Below, piece after piece: positions 1 through 8,735 of a DNA stretch of 64,000 nucleotides. Numbering within the stretch: position 1 is the first letter of the stretch; each line of letters begins with the position of its first letter. The DNA comes from Corallococcus macrosporus (GTDB lineage Bacteria; Myxococcota; Myxococcia; Myxococcales; Myxococcaceae), in the NCBI RefSeq assembly GCF_017302985.1, contig NZ_JAFIMU010000017.1, forward strand, positions 434,001 through 498,000, given 5' to 3'. The translations under genes were made by a program, and so were the position numbers. The notes beneath the pieces are model-generated. The model saw only the letters and a list, made by a program, of their open reading frames with translations, had not been told where the DNA came from and did not search any database.

Positions 1-618
1 CGTGAACTGGGTTGCTCCGGTGCAGTCATTGGACATCAGGAGCGGCTTGCCGCCCACGTGGAAGAAGAGGCTGGCGGGAAATGTCGTGTAGAACGTGTTG
101 TAGAGGGTCGAGTGCGAGCCCCCTGAGTTGAAGAAGGCCACCTTTGGTGTGGCTTGGCCCGCAGCCAGCCGTTCTCGAAAGCGTATCAGCAATGTGCTGG
201 TGGCATCGTTGAAACGCGAGTCCCCGATGTTGCTGTTCGAGTAGTCGATGGTGATGAAGTCAATTCCGGCAGCGGCAAGGAGGCTCGCGTGATTGTCGAT
301 GAGCGCATTGTTCGCGGTGCCGTCCGCCTTGCGGAATCGGTACTGGTTGATGTCCCCGTTGAACAGCGCGGGCGAGCCCCACCAGTGGTAGGACGAGTAG
401 GGGCACTCCGCCACCGACTGATCCGCTACAGGACAGCTCGCGTCGTAGGGGGCTGGAAGTTGGCACCACGCATTCGTCGGCCCGAAAATCGATAGCCAAT
501 AGTCCGCCCACGTCTCATACAAGATGGTGACGAATTTGTTCTGTGTAGGCGCCGCGTGGGCAGGGCTGGCGAGAACGAGGCAGGACACAGTCAGGGTGGA
601 CAAATTTAGAAATCTCAT
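1..618 (-). CDS. Secreted glycoside-hydrolase-like protein (partial)
   Basis: The reading frame is open from the ATG at 618 to the window edge (206 codons), so the C terminus is missing. The start is backed by GGAG about nine bases upstream. The first 22 residues form a signal peptide (MRFLNLSTLTVSC..., cleavage after AHA). The mature part is rich in Trp and Tyr, and contains a segment GIDFITIDYSNSN typical of a TIM-barrel strand ending in acidic residues, followed by KVAFFNSGG and a strand KPLLMSND. This pattern resembles GH71/GH99-like hydrolases that act on polysaccharides, but no catalytic residue can be fixed from the fragment. It is divergent from the exported carbohydrate-related protein at 2176, suggesting a shared control region now split by an insertion sequence. 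Gene reality is fairly sure; enzyme family is a guess. Confidence 0.7.
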   Translation of the reverse strand, partial: MRFLNLSTLTVSCLVLASPAHAAPTQNKFVTILYETWADYWLSIFGPTNAWCQLPAPYDASCPVADQSVAECPYSSYHWWGSPALFNGDINQYRFRKADGTANNALIDNHASLLAAAGIDFITIDYSNSNIGDSRFNDATSTLLIRFRERLAAGQATPKVAFFNSGGSHSTLYNTFYTTFPASLFFHVGGKPLLMSNDCTGATQFT

Positions 619-842
619 ATTTCAAGTTTCTCCGGTATTGCTTGGAGTGTCAAAAGGGTCGCGTCTGTTCCCCCAGGCAGGTGAGGAGGACGTTCGGCTT
701 CGACGTGTTCGCCTGCGTGCGGTGTGAAGGCAGGCGCACGCCGCTTTGGGCAAAAGGCGCCAGTAGTGCACGCTGAGAGCACATGATGAGGTTGTTTCCG
801 CCAGCCGCTCTGCGTGAGCACCGGCAACAAGTTGGGCTGCTA

Positions 843-868
843 AACGACCGCGCATGAATCCCGATCGG
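843..868 (+). repeat. Left terminal inverted repeat of the IS630 element
   Basis: Begins AACGACCG and matches the reverse complement of 2035-2060 at 20 of 26 positions. It is preceded directly by TA at 841-842. Confidence 0.85.
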
Positions 869-934
869 CTCGGAGGGTAGGCAGGCGCTGGGAGCTGAAG
901 GAAAGGGGCAGGAGCTCGCGCCGTTCGGCCTTGT

Positions 935-2032
935 GTGCGCAAGAACCGGATGAAGAAGCGAGCCCTGCCTCAGGGAAGGCAACAGCTGCGCCTGCGATGT
1001 CCTGACCGCAGGCGGCTGATTCGCTGGGGAGAGAGGACTGGCTGCCCGCTCACCCTGCGGCGGTGCCTGGCGGTAGCGAAGGTGGCCAGTGGTCAGTCAC
1101 GGGCGCAAGCAGCGCGGCAGTTGCTGTGCGCCACGTCCACGGTGGTGTCCGCGGTTCAGCGCTTCCAGAAGTCAGGCCGAGAAGGCCTCTCGGACAGGCG
1201 CGCTCAGAATGGGCCACGCAAAGTGGACGAGCGATTTCGGCAGACGCTGCGCCGGGTGCTGGAAGGCACGCCGCAGCAGTCCGGTTGGCGGCGCACGACG
1301 TGGACGCGCGAGTTGCTGGTGCGTGAGGTGCAGAGGCGAGGCCGGGTACGCGTCTCGCCCGCGACGATGGGACGCGCCTTGGCCTCGGTGGGAGCCCACA
1401 GAAGGCGTCCGCGTCCCGTGGTGCGCTGCCCTTGGCCGGAGCGCCGACGTCGACGGCGCCTCTGGCAGCTGAAATGCCGTGCGGCCTTCGCCCGGCCCGA
1501 CGAGCCCGTGCTTTTCGAGGATGAAATGGACGTGCACCTCAACCCGAAAATCGGCCCCGACTGGACGTTGCCCGGACAGCGCAGAGAGGTCGTCACTCCC
1601 GGCAACAACCAGAAGCGTTTCGTGGCAGGGGCGCTGGATGCGAGCACGGCCCGGATGACTTGGGTGCAGGGGGAGAAGAAGACGAGTGCGCTCTTCATCG
1701 ACCTGGTGCGCGCCGTGGACGCCGCCTATCCCAGAGCGAAGCGCCTACATTTCATCCTCGACAATGCCGCCACCCACTCCAGCAAAAAGACGCAGAAGGC
1801 GCTGGAGGCTCTGGGTGAGCGGCTGGTGCTGCACTTCCTGCCGCCGTACTGCCCGGAGGGCAACCGCATCGAGCGCGTGTGGTGGGACGTGCACGCCAAC
1901 GTCACCCGCAACCATCGCTGCAAGAAGATGGAGGCGCTCATGACCGAGGTGGACGCCTACCTCGACGCACGAAACACCCAGAAGTCCGCCAGCCCCTTGC
2001 TGCGCGTCGCCTCCGCTCGACGCGCAGCTTGA
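935..2032 (+). CDS. IS630-family DDE transposase
   Basis: A 365-residue protein starting at GTG 935 (an in-frame ATG follows at 950). The N-terminal third has a helix-turn-helix array (RCLAVAKVASGQSRAQAARQ, then QRFQKSGREGLSDR), as in IS630 transposases that bind the terminal repeats. The catalytic half shows the DDE triad in IS630 style: VLFEDEMDVHLNP (first Asp), HFILDNAATHSSKKT (second Asp) and LPPYCPEGNRIERVWW (Glu). Length agrees with the family (about 340-370) and there is no frameshift, so it could be active. It fills the element between the inverted repeats and ends 28 bases before the right end. Cut-and-paste at TA is known for the family. Confidence 0.93.
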   Translation: MRKNRMKKRALPQGRQQLRLRCPDRRRLIRWGERTGCPLTLRRCLAVAKVASGQSRAQAARQLLCATSTVVSAVQRFQKSGREGLSDRRAQNGPRKVDERFRQTLRRVLEGTPQQSGWRRTTWTRELLVREVQRRGRVRVSPATMGRALASVGAHRRRPRPVVRCPWPERRRRRRLWQLKCRAAFARPDEPVLFEDEMDVHLNPKIGPDWTLPGQRREVVTPGNNQKRFVAGALDASTARMTWVQGEKKTSALFIDLVRAVDAAYPRAKRLHFILDNAATHSSKKTQKALEALGERLVLHFLPPYCPEGNRIERVWWDVHANVTRNHRCKKMEALMTEVDAYLDARNTQKSASPLLRVASARRAA

Positions 2033-2034
2033 GA

Positions 2035-2060
2035 CCGTTCGAGAATCACGATCGGTCGTT
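2035..2060 (-). repeat. Right terminal inverted repeat of the IS630 element
   Basis: Reads AACGACCG inward on the minus strand, pairing with 843-868. It is followed directly by TA at 2061-2062. Confidence 0.85.
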
Positions 2061-2105
2061 TAGCCCCGGACCTGACGCAACAGGCGACCGGACGCGGGCG
2101 ATAAT

Positions 2106-2143
2106 GCACCGGCCCTGGAGAGAGCAATCTCCAGGGCCGGTGC
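2106..2143. terminator. 16-bp perfect stem-loop, terminator-like
   Basis: GCACCGGCCCTGGAGA (2106-2121) pairs perfectly with 2128-2143 around the six-base loop gagcaa. It is followed by tgtttgtg. It lies just right of the insertion sequence and 33 bases before the ATG at 2176. It could stop transcription leaving the element, end a lost older gene, or act as a leader structure for the gene at 2176. Confidence 0.6.
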
Positions 2144-2175
2144 TGTTTGTGCGCCCCACCAAGGATCCCCACCCC

Positions 2176-5100
2176 ATGCATGCCCATTTCCCGGAGCGGA
2201 CCGTTCGCTCCCTCACCGGAGCGCTCACGCTCCTCCTTTTGCTAACCCGCTGTGTCGCGCCCTCCGACGCCCCCGAGCCCACCTCCGTGCGTCAGGCGCT
2301 CGCTTGCAGTGGCGGTGGCAACATCGACCAGCACGCCGCGCAGTGCGACGGCACGGGAAAGCTCTTGTCCTGGGCGCCTCCCTCGAACCCGGGCAGCTCC
2401 GCCGCGTATGACTATGTGCTGGACCTGAATCAGAACTACCTGCTCGCGCTTCCGAACCTGTCCAACCTCACGAACCCGTCGGTGGCCAAGCCGGCCTACT
2501 ACGCGTACTCGTACGTTTGCAGCGGCACGGCACCCGGGTGTTCTCCCGCGGGTCAGCCGGTGGGCTGGCCGCACAACCCCGCGGGCCTGAACGCGATGCT
2601 CATTGAGTCCGGCCTTGCGTACTCGCCCTACAAGAACGACCCGCGTCTGCGGAACGTCGCGCTGGCGCTGCTGGATTGGCACCTGGCGCATGGCATGACG
2701 GCCGTGGGGGACCACTGGTCGAATGTGCCCTACGCGAGCGGTGCCAGCGGCACGCTGACGTACGCGGGCGCGCAGGCGGGCGGTTCAGTAGGTGTGGGTG
2801 ACGGCGTGGGCTACCTCCAGCCGGAGAAGGTGGGCGCGCTCGCTTGGGCCGCAGTGCAGGCCTTCAAGTTCAATGGCAACACGGCCTACCGCGACATGGC
2901 CATCCGCGCGGCCAATCAGCTCACCAGTCACCTGCGCACCCCGACCGCCACCGTGTCGCCGTGGCCGTACCGCGTGCGGGCCTCCGACAACGCCGTGCGT
3001 ACCGGCGCGAACATCGTGGACAACTACGCGTCCAACGTCGTGGAGCCCCTCAAGCTGTTCCAGGAACTCATCAAGCTGGGACAGGCGGGCGCGCTGAACG
3101 GCGCGCCGGGCTACAGCAGCACGCAGCTGGCCCAATGGCAGAGCACCCAGGCCACCGTCCTCGCGTGGCTGCTGGGCAGCAATGGCCCCATCGCGACGCA
3201 GAACTGGACCCAGTACTTCGAGGACGTGGGCTCGGACGCCACCAACAACCTGAACCAGCTCGTCCCCGGGGAGACCGCCAAGTTCCTGATGGACAACCCC
3301 GGGCTGGACCCGAGCTGGCAGGCGCACGTGCAGAACATCATCGCCTTCATCGAGACGAACTTCGGCGACACGCTGGAGTTCGGCGCGCGTCCCATCAAGG
3401 AGCAGTACGCCTTCCACTACAAGATGGGCAGCCACACCGCGCGGTACGCCGCCGTGAACGCGCGCTACGCGGAGCTCACCGGAGACGCGACGGCGAAGGA
3501 CAAGGCCTTCCGCGCGTTCAACTGGGCCACGTACATGGTGCGTGACAGCGGGCTCACCATCGACGGGCCGTATCCCAACAACGTCTGGTTCACGGACGGT
3601 TGGGGTGACTTCATCCGCCACTTCGTCATCGGCATGGGCGCGCAGCCGGACTGGGCACCCGCTGGACAGAACCACCTGCTGCGCTCCACCTCCGTGGTGA
3701 AGAGCGTCACGTACGGGCCCGGCAACGAGGTCCGCTACACCACCTATGACGCCAGCTCGACGGAGGTGCTGCGCCTCGCCTTCGTCCCCTCTGCGGTGAC
3801 GGCGGGCGGCACCGCCCTGTCGCAGCGCTCGGACCTGGCCGCGGACGGATGGACCTTCGACACCGGAAACAACGCGCTCCGCATCCGCCATTCGACCAGC
3901 GGGGTCATCGTCATCTCCGGGGCGCCTCCCACCGCGCCTTCCGTCGCCATCACCGCGCCCTCCGCCGGGCAGAACTTCACCGCGCCCGCGACGCTCAGCC
4001 TGGGCGCCACGGTCACGCCCACCTCGGGCCGCACGCTGGCCAGCGTCACGTTCCGCGCGGGCGCCACCGTGCTCTGCACCGTGAACGCCCCTGTCTCCAA
4101 CCCCGTCACCTGCACGGCCACGAGCAGCCTGGGCAATGGCAGCCACACCGTGAGCGCGGAGGCGGTGGACAGCCTGGGCGAGAGCGGCTCAGCGTCGGTG
4201 GCCATCACGGTCGCCGGCCCGCCCACGGTCAGCATCCTGAGTCCCGCCTCCGGCGCCACGCTGCCCACGGGGAGCACGACGCTCAGCGCTTCGGCCAGCG
4301 CGGGCGCGGGGCGGACCCTCACGCGCGTGGAGTTCTTCCAGGGCACCACGTCGCTCTGCTTCACGACGACCGGCACGGCCTGCACGTGGAACGCGACGGC
4401 CGGCACGTACTCGAATGTCTTTGCCCGCGCGACGGACAATGGCAGTCCGGCGCTCGTCACGAATTCCGCGCCGGTGAGCTTCACGGTGAGCCCCTCCGTG
4501 GGTGGCGTGCGGCTGGTGGGCGTCGACACCGTGGGGACGCAGAACGACTTCGACAACGGCGGCTCGGTGAACGCCTTCCAGTACACCGCCGTCGCCACGG
4601 GGACCCTGGGGACGCTCAAGGTCTTCGCGGCGCCGGGCAATGCCAATGCGTCGCTGTCCATTGGCGTGTACAGCGATGCCTCGGGCGCTCCGGGCACGCT
4701 GCTGTCCTCCTGCACCACCTCGGTGGTGGATCCGCTGCCGCTGGTGACGGGGCAGTGGTACGGCTGCACCGCCTCGCCGCAGGTGACGCTCACGTCGGGC
4801 ACCGTCTACTGGCTGGCGCTGCTGGGCGCGAACGGGGGCGGCGTGTTCCGCTACATGGACCTGCCCAGCGGCTCCATGCGCTACTCGCCGACGGGGCTCT
4901 CCGCGCTGCCGGGCCCCACGTTCGGCAGCTCCACGGTGTACTCGGGCGCGTCCAGCGCTTCGATGTATGGGCTCTCCGCGGGCAGCTCCACCGCACCGGC
5001 CGTGTCCATCACCCAGCCGGCCGCCAACGCCAACTTCACCGCGCCCGCGAACCTGAACCTCCAGGCCACCGCCACGGCGGGTTTGGGCCGCACGCTCACG

Positions 5101-6318
5101 AAGGTGGAGTTCTTCGACAACGGCACCACGCTGCTCTGCACGGTGAATGCGCCCACTTCTTCGTCCGTGAGCTGCGGCGTCAGCTCGCTCCTGGACGGCG
5201 CGCACAGCGTGACGGCGAAGGCCACTGACGACACGCTCCAGGCCACCACCTCCGCCGCGGTGCCCCTCACGCTGTCCACCCCTCCCACGGTGAGCCTCAC
5301 GTCTCCCTCCGCCAATGCTGCGTACACGGCGCCGGCTTCCGTGCCGCTGGCCGCGACCGCCAGCGTGGGTTTCAGCCGGAGCATCGCGCGGGTGGACTTC
5401 TACGCGGACGGCACGTCGCTCATCTGCTCGAGCACCACCAGCCCCTACGGCTGCACCTGGAGCAATCCCTCCCAGGGAAGCCACACGGTGCGCGCCGTGG
5501 CCGTGGACACGGGCAATCCCGCCGCCAGCACCAACTCCGCCACGGTCTCCATCACCGTGAACAGCGCCACCTCCGTGCCCGCGGCGCCCACGGGCCTGAC
5601 GGCGACGGCGGTGTCGTCGGGACAGATCAACCTGGCGTGGACGGATGCTTCGACCAACGAGAGCGGCTTCCTGGTGGAGCGGGCGCCGGACGTCTCCGGG
5701 GCGCCGGGCACCTTCGCCCAGGTCGGGACGCCGGGCGCCAACGTGACGACGTTCAGTGACACGGGCCGTGCCGCGAGCACCCGCTACTGGTACCGGGTCC
5801 GCGCGACCAACGCCGCGGGGAACTCGGCCTACACGGCCAACGCCAGCGCGACGACTCCCGCCGCACCCACCGCCCTGGTCGGCAACAGCACCGTGCTGAC
5901 GACGGCCGACTTCGAGAACGCTGGCGTCGCGGCGGCGTTCAACTACACGGCGAGCGCCACCGGCAACGTCACGCGGCTGAGCCTCTACGTGGATGCCCAG
6001 ACGACGGCCACCACGCTCCGGCTCGGCCTGTATGCGAATGGGAGCGGGACGCCCGGCGCGCAGCTTCGCACCTGCACCGTCACGACCGTCACGCCCGGCG
6101 CGTGGAACACCTGCACCATCACGTCACAGGCGGTGACGTCGGGCACGACGTACTGGCTGGCGGTCCTCAGTCCCTCCGGCGGCGGTGACATCTACTGGCG
6201 CCACACGAGCGGGACCGGCTCCTACAAGGTCCAGCCAGGCCTGACGACGCTGCCCGCCACCTGGTCCGGCACTGGCGGCTACCCGGGCAGCAACATGTCC
6301 GCCTACGCCGGCAACTGA
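2176..6318 (+). CDS. Large exported multidomain protein, carbohydrate-related
   Basis: The 1380-residue protein starts at ATG 2176, where a hydrophobic segment begins (LTGALTLLLLLTRCVAPS); the Cys at LTRC could be a lipidation site. Longer in-frame starts would overlap the insertion sequence. Residues of about 50-560 are a Trp/Tyr-rich all-helical region with alternating helices (ALALLDWHLAHG, VGALAWAAVQAFKFNGN, FINWATY-like segments), which resembles (alpha/alpha)-barrel glycosidases or lyases. Then follow bacterial Ig-like repeats (PSVAITAPSAGQNFTAPA and PPTVSLTSPSANAAYTAPA types, each with VEFF/VDFYADG), a fibronectin type III domain near 1140-1230 (PAAPTGLTATAVSSGQINLA), and two copies of a DUF4082-like beta-sandwich, one internal and one at the C terminus. 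The C-terminal modules probably bind surface or substrate. Catalytic function is not proven; the architecture is clear. Confidence 0.8.
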   Translation: MHAHFPERTVRSLTGALTLLLLLTRCVAPSDAPEPTSVRQALACSGGGNIDQHAAQCDGTGKLLSWAPPSNPGSSAAYDYVLDLNQNYLLALPNLSNLTNPSVAKPAYYAYSYVCSGTAPGCSPAGQPVGWPHNPAGLNAMLIESGLAYSPYKNDPRLRNVALALLDWHLAHGMTAVGDHWSNVPYASGASGTLTYAGAQAGGSVGVGDGVGYLQPEKVGALAWAAVQAFKFNGNTAYRDMAIRAANQLTSHLRTPTATVSPWPYRVRASDNAVRTGANIVDNYASNVVEPLKLFQELIKLGQAGALNGAPGYSSTQLAQWQSTQATVLAWLLGSNGPIATQNWTQYFEDVGSDATNNLNQLVPGETAKFLMDNPGLDPSWQAHVQNIIAFIETNFGDTLEFGARPIKEQYAFHYKMGSHTARYAAVNARYAELTGDATAKDKAFRAFNWATYMVRDSGLTIDGPYPNNVWFTDGWGDFIRHFVIGMGAQPDWAPAGQNHLLRSTSVVKSVTYGPGNEVRYTTYDASSTEVLRLAFVPSAVTAGGTALSQRSDLAADGWTFDTGNNALRIRHSTSGVIVISGAPPTAPSVAITAPSAGQNFTAPATLSLGATVTPTSGRTLASVTFRAGATVLCTVNAPVSNPVTCTATSSLGNGSHTVSAEAVDSLGESGSASVAITVAGPPTVSILSPASGATLPTGSTTLSASASAGAGRTLTRVEFFQGTTSLCFTTTGTACTWNATAGTYSNVFARATDNGSPALVTNSAPVSFTVSPSVGGVRLVGVDTVGTQNDFDNGGSVNAFQYTAVATGTLGTLKVFAAPGNANASLSIGVYSDASGAPGTLLSSCTTSVVDPLPLVTGQWYGCTASPQVTLTSGTVYWLALLGANGGGVFRYMDLPSGSMRYSPTGLSALPGPTFGSSTVYSGASSASMYGLSAGSSTAPAVSITQPAANANFTAPANLNLQATATAGLGRTLTKVEFFDNGTTLLCTVNAPTSSSVSCGVSSLLDGAHSVTAKATDDTLQATTSAAVPLTLSTPPTVSLTSPSANAAYTAPASVPLAATASVGFSRSIARVDFYADGTSLICSSTTSPYGCTWSNPSQGSHTVRAVAVDTGNPAASTNSATVSITVNSATSVPAAPTGLTATAVSSGQINLAWTDASTNESGFLVERAPDVSGAPGTFAQVGTPGANVTTFSDTGRAASTRYWYRVRATNAAGNSAYTANASATTPAAPTALVGNSTVLTTADFENAGVAAAFNYTASATGNVTRLSLYVDAQTTATTLRLGLYANGSGTPGAQLRTCTVTTVTPGAWNTCTITSQAVTSGTTYWLAVLSPSGGGDIYWRHTSGTGSYKVQPGLTTLPATWSGTGGYPGSNMSAYAGN

Positions 6319-6353
6319 GCCAACGCTCAGCGGACTGAATCAGGCAGGAAGCG

Positions 6354-6379
6354 GGGCCCCCGCCAGTGGCCGGGGGCCC
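6354..6379. terminator. G+C-rich stem-loop between convergent genes
   Basis: GGGCCCCCG (6354-6362) pairs with CGGGGGCCC (6371-6379) over an eight-base loop. It sits between the stop at 6318 and the stop of the minus-strand gene at 6468, as expected for a two-way terminator. There is no T run. Confidence 0.5.
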
Positions 6380-6467
6380 ACGACCTCCGGCGCCAGCGCG
6401 GCGAGGGCGCCCCATGACTCCTCGGCCGGGATTCGGGGACGCTGCTGCTGGCCCCAGACGGCTCGCG

Positions 6468-6959
6468 CTACAGGCCGAGCTCGGTGAGGCCCGGATGGCC
6501 CTCGGGCCGAGGCCCCGCGGGCCAGTGGAAGAGGCGTGCGTCCTCGGTGATGTCCACGTCGTTGATGGACGCCTCCCGGCGGGCCATGTAGCCGCTGGCA
6601 TCGAACTCCCACTGCTCGTTGCCATGCGAGCGGTACCAGCGCCCGGCGCTGTCGTGCCACTCGTAGACGAACCGGACCGCGATGCGATGCGCGTCGAAGG
6701 CCCACAGCTCCTTGATGAGCCGATAGTCCAGCTCGCGCGCCCACTTGCGCCGCAGGAAGGCCACGATGGCCTCGCGGCCCGAGAAGAACTCGGCCCTGTT
6801 GCGCCAGCGGCTGTCGGGTGTGTACGCGGCGGCCACCCGCTCGGGGTCGCGGCTGTTCCAGGCATCCTCCGCGAGGCGCGCCTTGAGCGCCGCGGACTCG
6901 CGGGTGAAGGGCGGCAAGGGCAGGCGGAGGGGAGGGGACGGTGGCGTGTGGGAGCTCAT
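6468..6959 (-). CDS. NTF2-like protein, DUF1348 family
   Basis: A 163-residue protein. The start at 6959 was chosen because family members begin shortly before the motif [20 protein letters not shown]; an ATG at 7061 would add 34 residues of low-complexity Pro/Arg sequence. The rest matches the small SnoaL/NTF2-like fold family DUF1348: [58 protein letters not shown] and [20 protein letters not shown]. These proteins form a cone-shaped pocket; several are annotated only by fold, and the substrate is unknown. No clear ribosome binding site is visible. It stands alone, convergent with the gene at 2176. Confidence 0.85.
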   Translation of the reverse strand: MSSHTPPSPPLRLPLPPFTRESAALKARLAEDAWNSRDPERVAAAYTPDSRWRNRAEFFSGREAIVAFLRRKWARELDYRLIKELWAFDAHRIAVRFVYEWHDSAGRWYRSHGNEQWEFDASGYMARREASINDVDITEDARLFHWPAGPRPEGHPGLTELGL

Positions 6960-7174
6960 CGCGGGGAGCGTATGCGCGGCAGTGGGATGGCGGCCATGTG
7001 GTCTGGCGCCCCGCAGCCAGGTCGAGCCAGGCCGTGGGGGGCTCGAAGTGGCCTGCGCCATGTTCGGTGATAAGTGTCCCGGGTGAGTGACAGTTCCGGG
7101 GGCCAGGGGTGTTCGTCATCCCCATACGGCCTCGCGGAGGACTGGCGTCACCGCGCCATGTAGGGGGAATCCCT

Positions 7175-7711
7175 GTGTTTTCTCAATCCAGGCTCAGCAA
7201 CCTCGCCGCCGTCGCGCTGACGACCGTCGCGACCCTGGCCTCCGCGGCCGAGCCGTCGTCCCCAGCGCCGTCCGCCTTCTTCCTGACCCGGAGCGAGAAC
7301 CGGAACCAGGTCCACTACGCCCTGCGCCTGGACGAGACCTGCCGCCCCGTGGGGGCGCGTCCCGTGCAGGTGTACTGGCGGATGCTGGAGCGCGGGGCCT
7401 CGGAGGTGGAGGAGCTGCTGGGGGTCGAGCAGCCCGTGTATGGGCTGGAGGATCCGCAGCAGGTGGAGGCCACCCCGGAGGGCTGGCGGGTGCGGGTGCG
7501 CCTGCGGGCCTTTCCCTCGCGCCCCGTCGAGATCACCACCGCGCGCGTCGACGGCAAGTGCCAGGTCCACGCGTGGACGAAGCTGGGCAGCAGCGTCTCC
7601 CGGCTGGAGCACGTCTTCGTGAAGACGTCCTGGCCCTTCTCGGTCGACTTCGTGCGGCTGGATGGCGTGGGCCCGGATGGGCAGCCCGTCCATGATCTGA
7701 TCCGCCAGTAA
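7175..7711 (+). CDS. Exported protein, DUF4833-like
   Basis: A 178-residue protein. The start is GTG 7175, preceded by GGGGGAA at about -8, and it places a normal signal peptide at the N terminus (VFSQSRLSNLAAVALTTVATLASAA); the ATG at 7109 would put 22 odd residues before it. The mature part begins FFLTRSENRNQVHYALRLDETCRP and continues with PVQVYWRMLERG, which recalls the DUF4833 family of small periplasmic proteins of unknown role. Two Cys residues (in DETCRP and GKCQVH) might form a disulfide. It ends six bases before the end of the convergent LysR gene. No function is proposed. Confidence 0.8.
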   Translation: MFSQSRLSNLAAVALTTVATLASAAEPSSPAPSAFFLTRSENRNQVHYALRLDETCRPVGARPVQVYWRMLERGASEVEELLGVEQPVYGLEDPQQVEATPEGWRVRVRLRAFPSRPVEITTARVDGKCQVHAWTKLGSSVSRLEHVFVKTSWPFSVDFVRLDGVGPDGQPVHDLIRQ

Positions 7712-7717
7712 CAACCC

Positions 7718-8605
7718 TCACGCGTCGCCGGCGCCTTCCATCAGGAAGTCGATGACGGCGCGCACGGCGGGCAGCTGGCCCCGGCGATGGGGCGTCAGGA
7801 TCGTCGTCGTCACCGTGCCCGCGGTCCAGCCGGGAAGCACCCGCACCAGCCGCCCGGCCTCCTCGTGCACGCGGGTGAACGTCTCCGGCAGACAGACGAC
7901 GCCCAGCCCGGCCGTGACTGCCTGCAAGAGCACCTGCGACTCGTCGGCGGTCATGCGTGCCCGGGGCGTCACCGTCACCGTCTCCCCCGTCCGTCCGCGC
8001 AGCCGCCAGGACGTGGCCGTGGCGCTGGTCAGCAGGCCGTCGTGTTCGCTCAGGTCCTCGGGCCTGCGAATCCTGCCCCGGCTGGACAAGTAGCCCGGTG
8101 ACGCCACCAGGATGGTGGAATCCACACCGAGCCGGCGCTGCACCAGGCCCGAGGCGGGCAGGGGCGCGAAGTGGCTGCGCACGGCGATGTCGAAGCCCTC
8201 CTGCACCAGGTCCACGAAGCGGTCCGTCGCGTGAAGCTCCACGTGCACCTTGGGATGCGCCAGCGCCAGCAATGGCAGACGGTCCGCGAGCCGGAACTGC
8301 GCCGTGGGCACCGACGTGGTGATCCGCACCACGCCCGCAGGCTCCGCCTGCCTGCGGCGCACCACGTTCTCCGCGGCCTCCGCCTCCAGCACGGCGGCGC
8401 GGGCATGGTCCAGGAAGTCCCTCCCCACGTCCGTCAGCGTGAAGCTCCGCGATGTGCGCTGGATCAGCCGCGCGCCCAGCGCGTCCTCCAGTTCGGCCAC
8501 GCGCTTGCTCACCGTGGATTTGGGAATGCCCAGCCGCCGTGCCGCCGCGGCGAAGCCACCGCTCTCCACTGCCTGGACGAAGAAATGGAGGTCGTTGAGA
8601 TTCAC
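7718..8605 (-). CDS. LysR-family transcriptional regulator
   Basis: A 295-residue regulator. The GTG at 8605 is taken as start because LysR proteins begin directly at the winged helix (NLNDLHFFVQAVESGGFAAA); GAGG lies about nine bases upstream. The ATG at 8749 would run into the divergent gene. The N-terminal helix-turn-helix contains RRLGIPKSTVSKRVAELEDALGARLIQR, followed by the linker and a substrate-binding domain of two lobes (VRITTSVPTAQFRLADRLPLL, GFDIAVRSHFAPLPASGLVQ, LLQAVTAGLGVVCLPE). It is of the group that often controls a divergent oxidoreductase or transferase gene. Here the neighbour is the glutathione-S-transferase at 8736, with a palindrome between them. Confidence 0.93.
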   Translation of the reverse strand: MNLNDLHFFVQAVESGGFAAAARRLGIPKSTVSKRVAELEDALGARLIQRTSRSFTLTDVGRDFLDHARAAVLEAEAAENVVRRRQAEPAGVVRITTSVPTAQFRLADRLPLLALAHPKVHVELHATDRFVDLVQEGFDIAVRSHFAPLPASGLVQRRLGVDSTILVASPGYLSSRGRIRRPEDLSEHDGLLTSATATSWRLRGRTGETVTVTPRARMTADESQVLLQAVTAGLGVVCLPETFTRVHEEAGRLVRVLPGWTAGTVTTTILTPHRRGQLPAVRAVIDFLMEGAGDA

Positions 8606-8620
8606 GCGCCGCGCCTCATC

Positions 8621-8636
8621 GTCCACGGGTGTGGAC
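8621..8636. promoter_or_regulatory. Palindrome in LysR/GST divergent region
   Basis: GTCCAC-gggt-GTGGAC is a perfect 6-4-6 inverted repeat, 15 bases upstream of the LysR start and 100 bases before the GST start. Position and size fit a LysR-type regulator site. Assignment to this regulator is inference. Confidence 0.5.
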
Positions 8637-8735
8637 CTTGTGTTCGCGTTCCAGTGTCTACCCGGCGCGCGCTGCCACGGCCATCTTGTCTCCATCGAAG
8701 GCATCACGCCTTCCGCTTCGGACAGGAGCCTCACC

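Larger units (their letters stand above)
843..2060 (+). mobile_element. Complete IS630-family insertion sequence (1218 bp)
   Basis: The ends are matching inverted repeats: 843-868 and 2035-2060 agree at 20 of 26 positions, with the outer eight bases AACGACCG identical. Each end is bordered by TA (841-842 and 2061-2062), the target duplication expected of IS630/Tc1-mariner elements. One transposase gene fills it. The element sits between the divergent genes starting at 618 and 2176. The 619-842 stretch outside the element and 843-934 inside it hold no other gene that I can see. Confidence 0.88.

Noticed and set aside
1879-2175. A longer N terminus for the exported protein at 2176, starting inside the insertion sequence
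   Set aside because: It would run through the transposase end and inverted repeat; the signal peptide begins at 2176.
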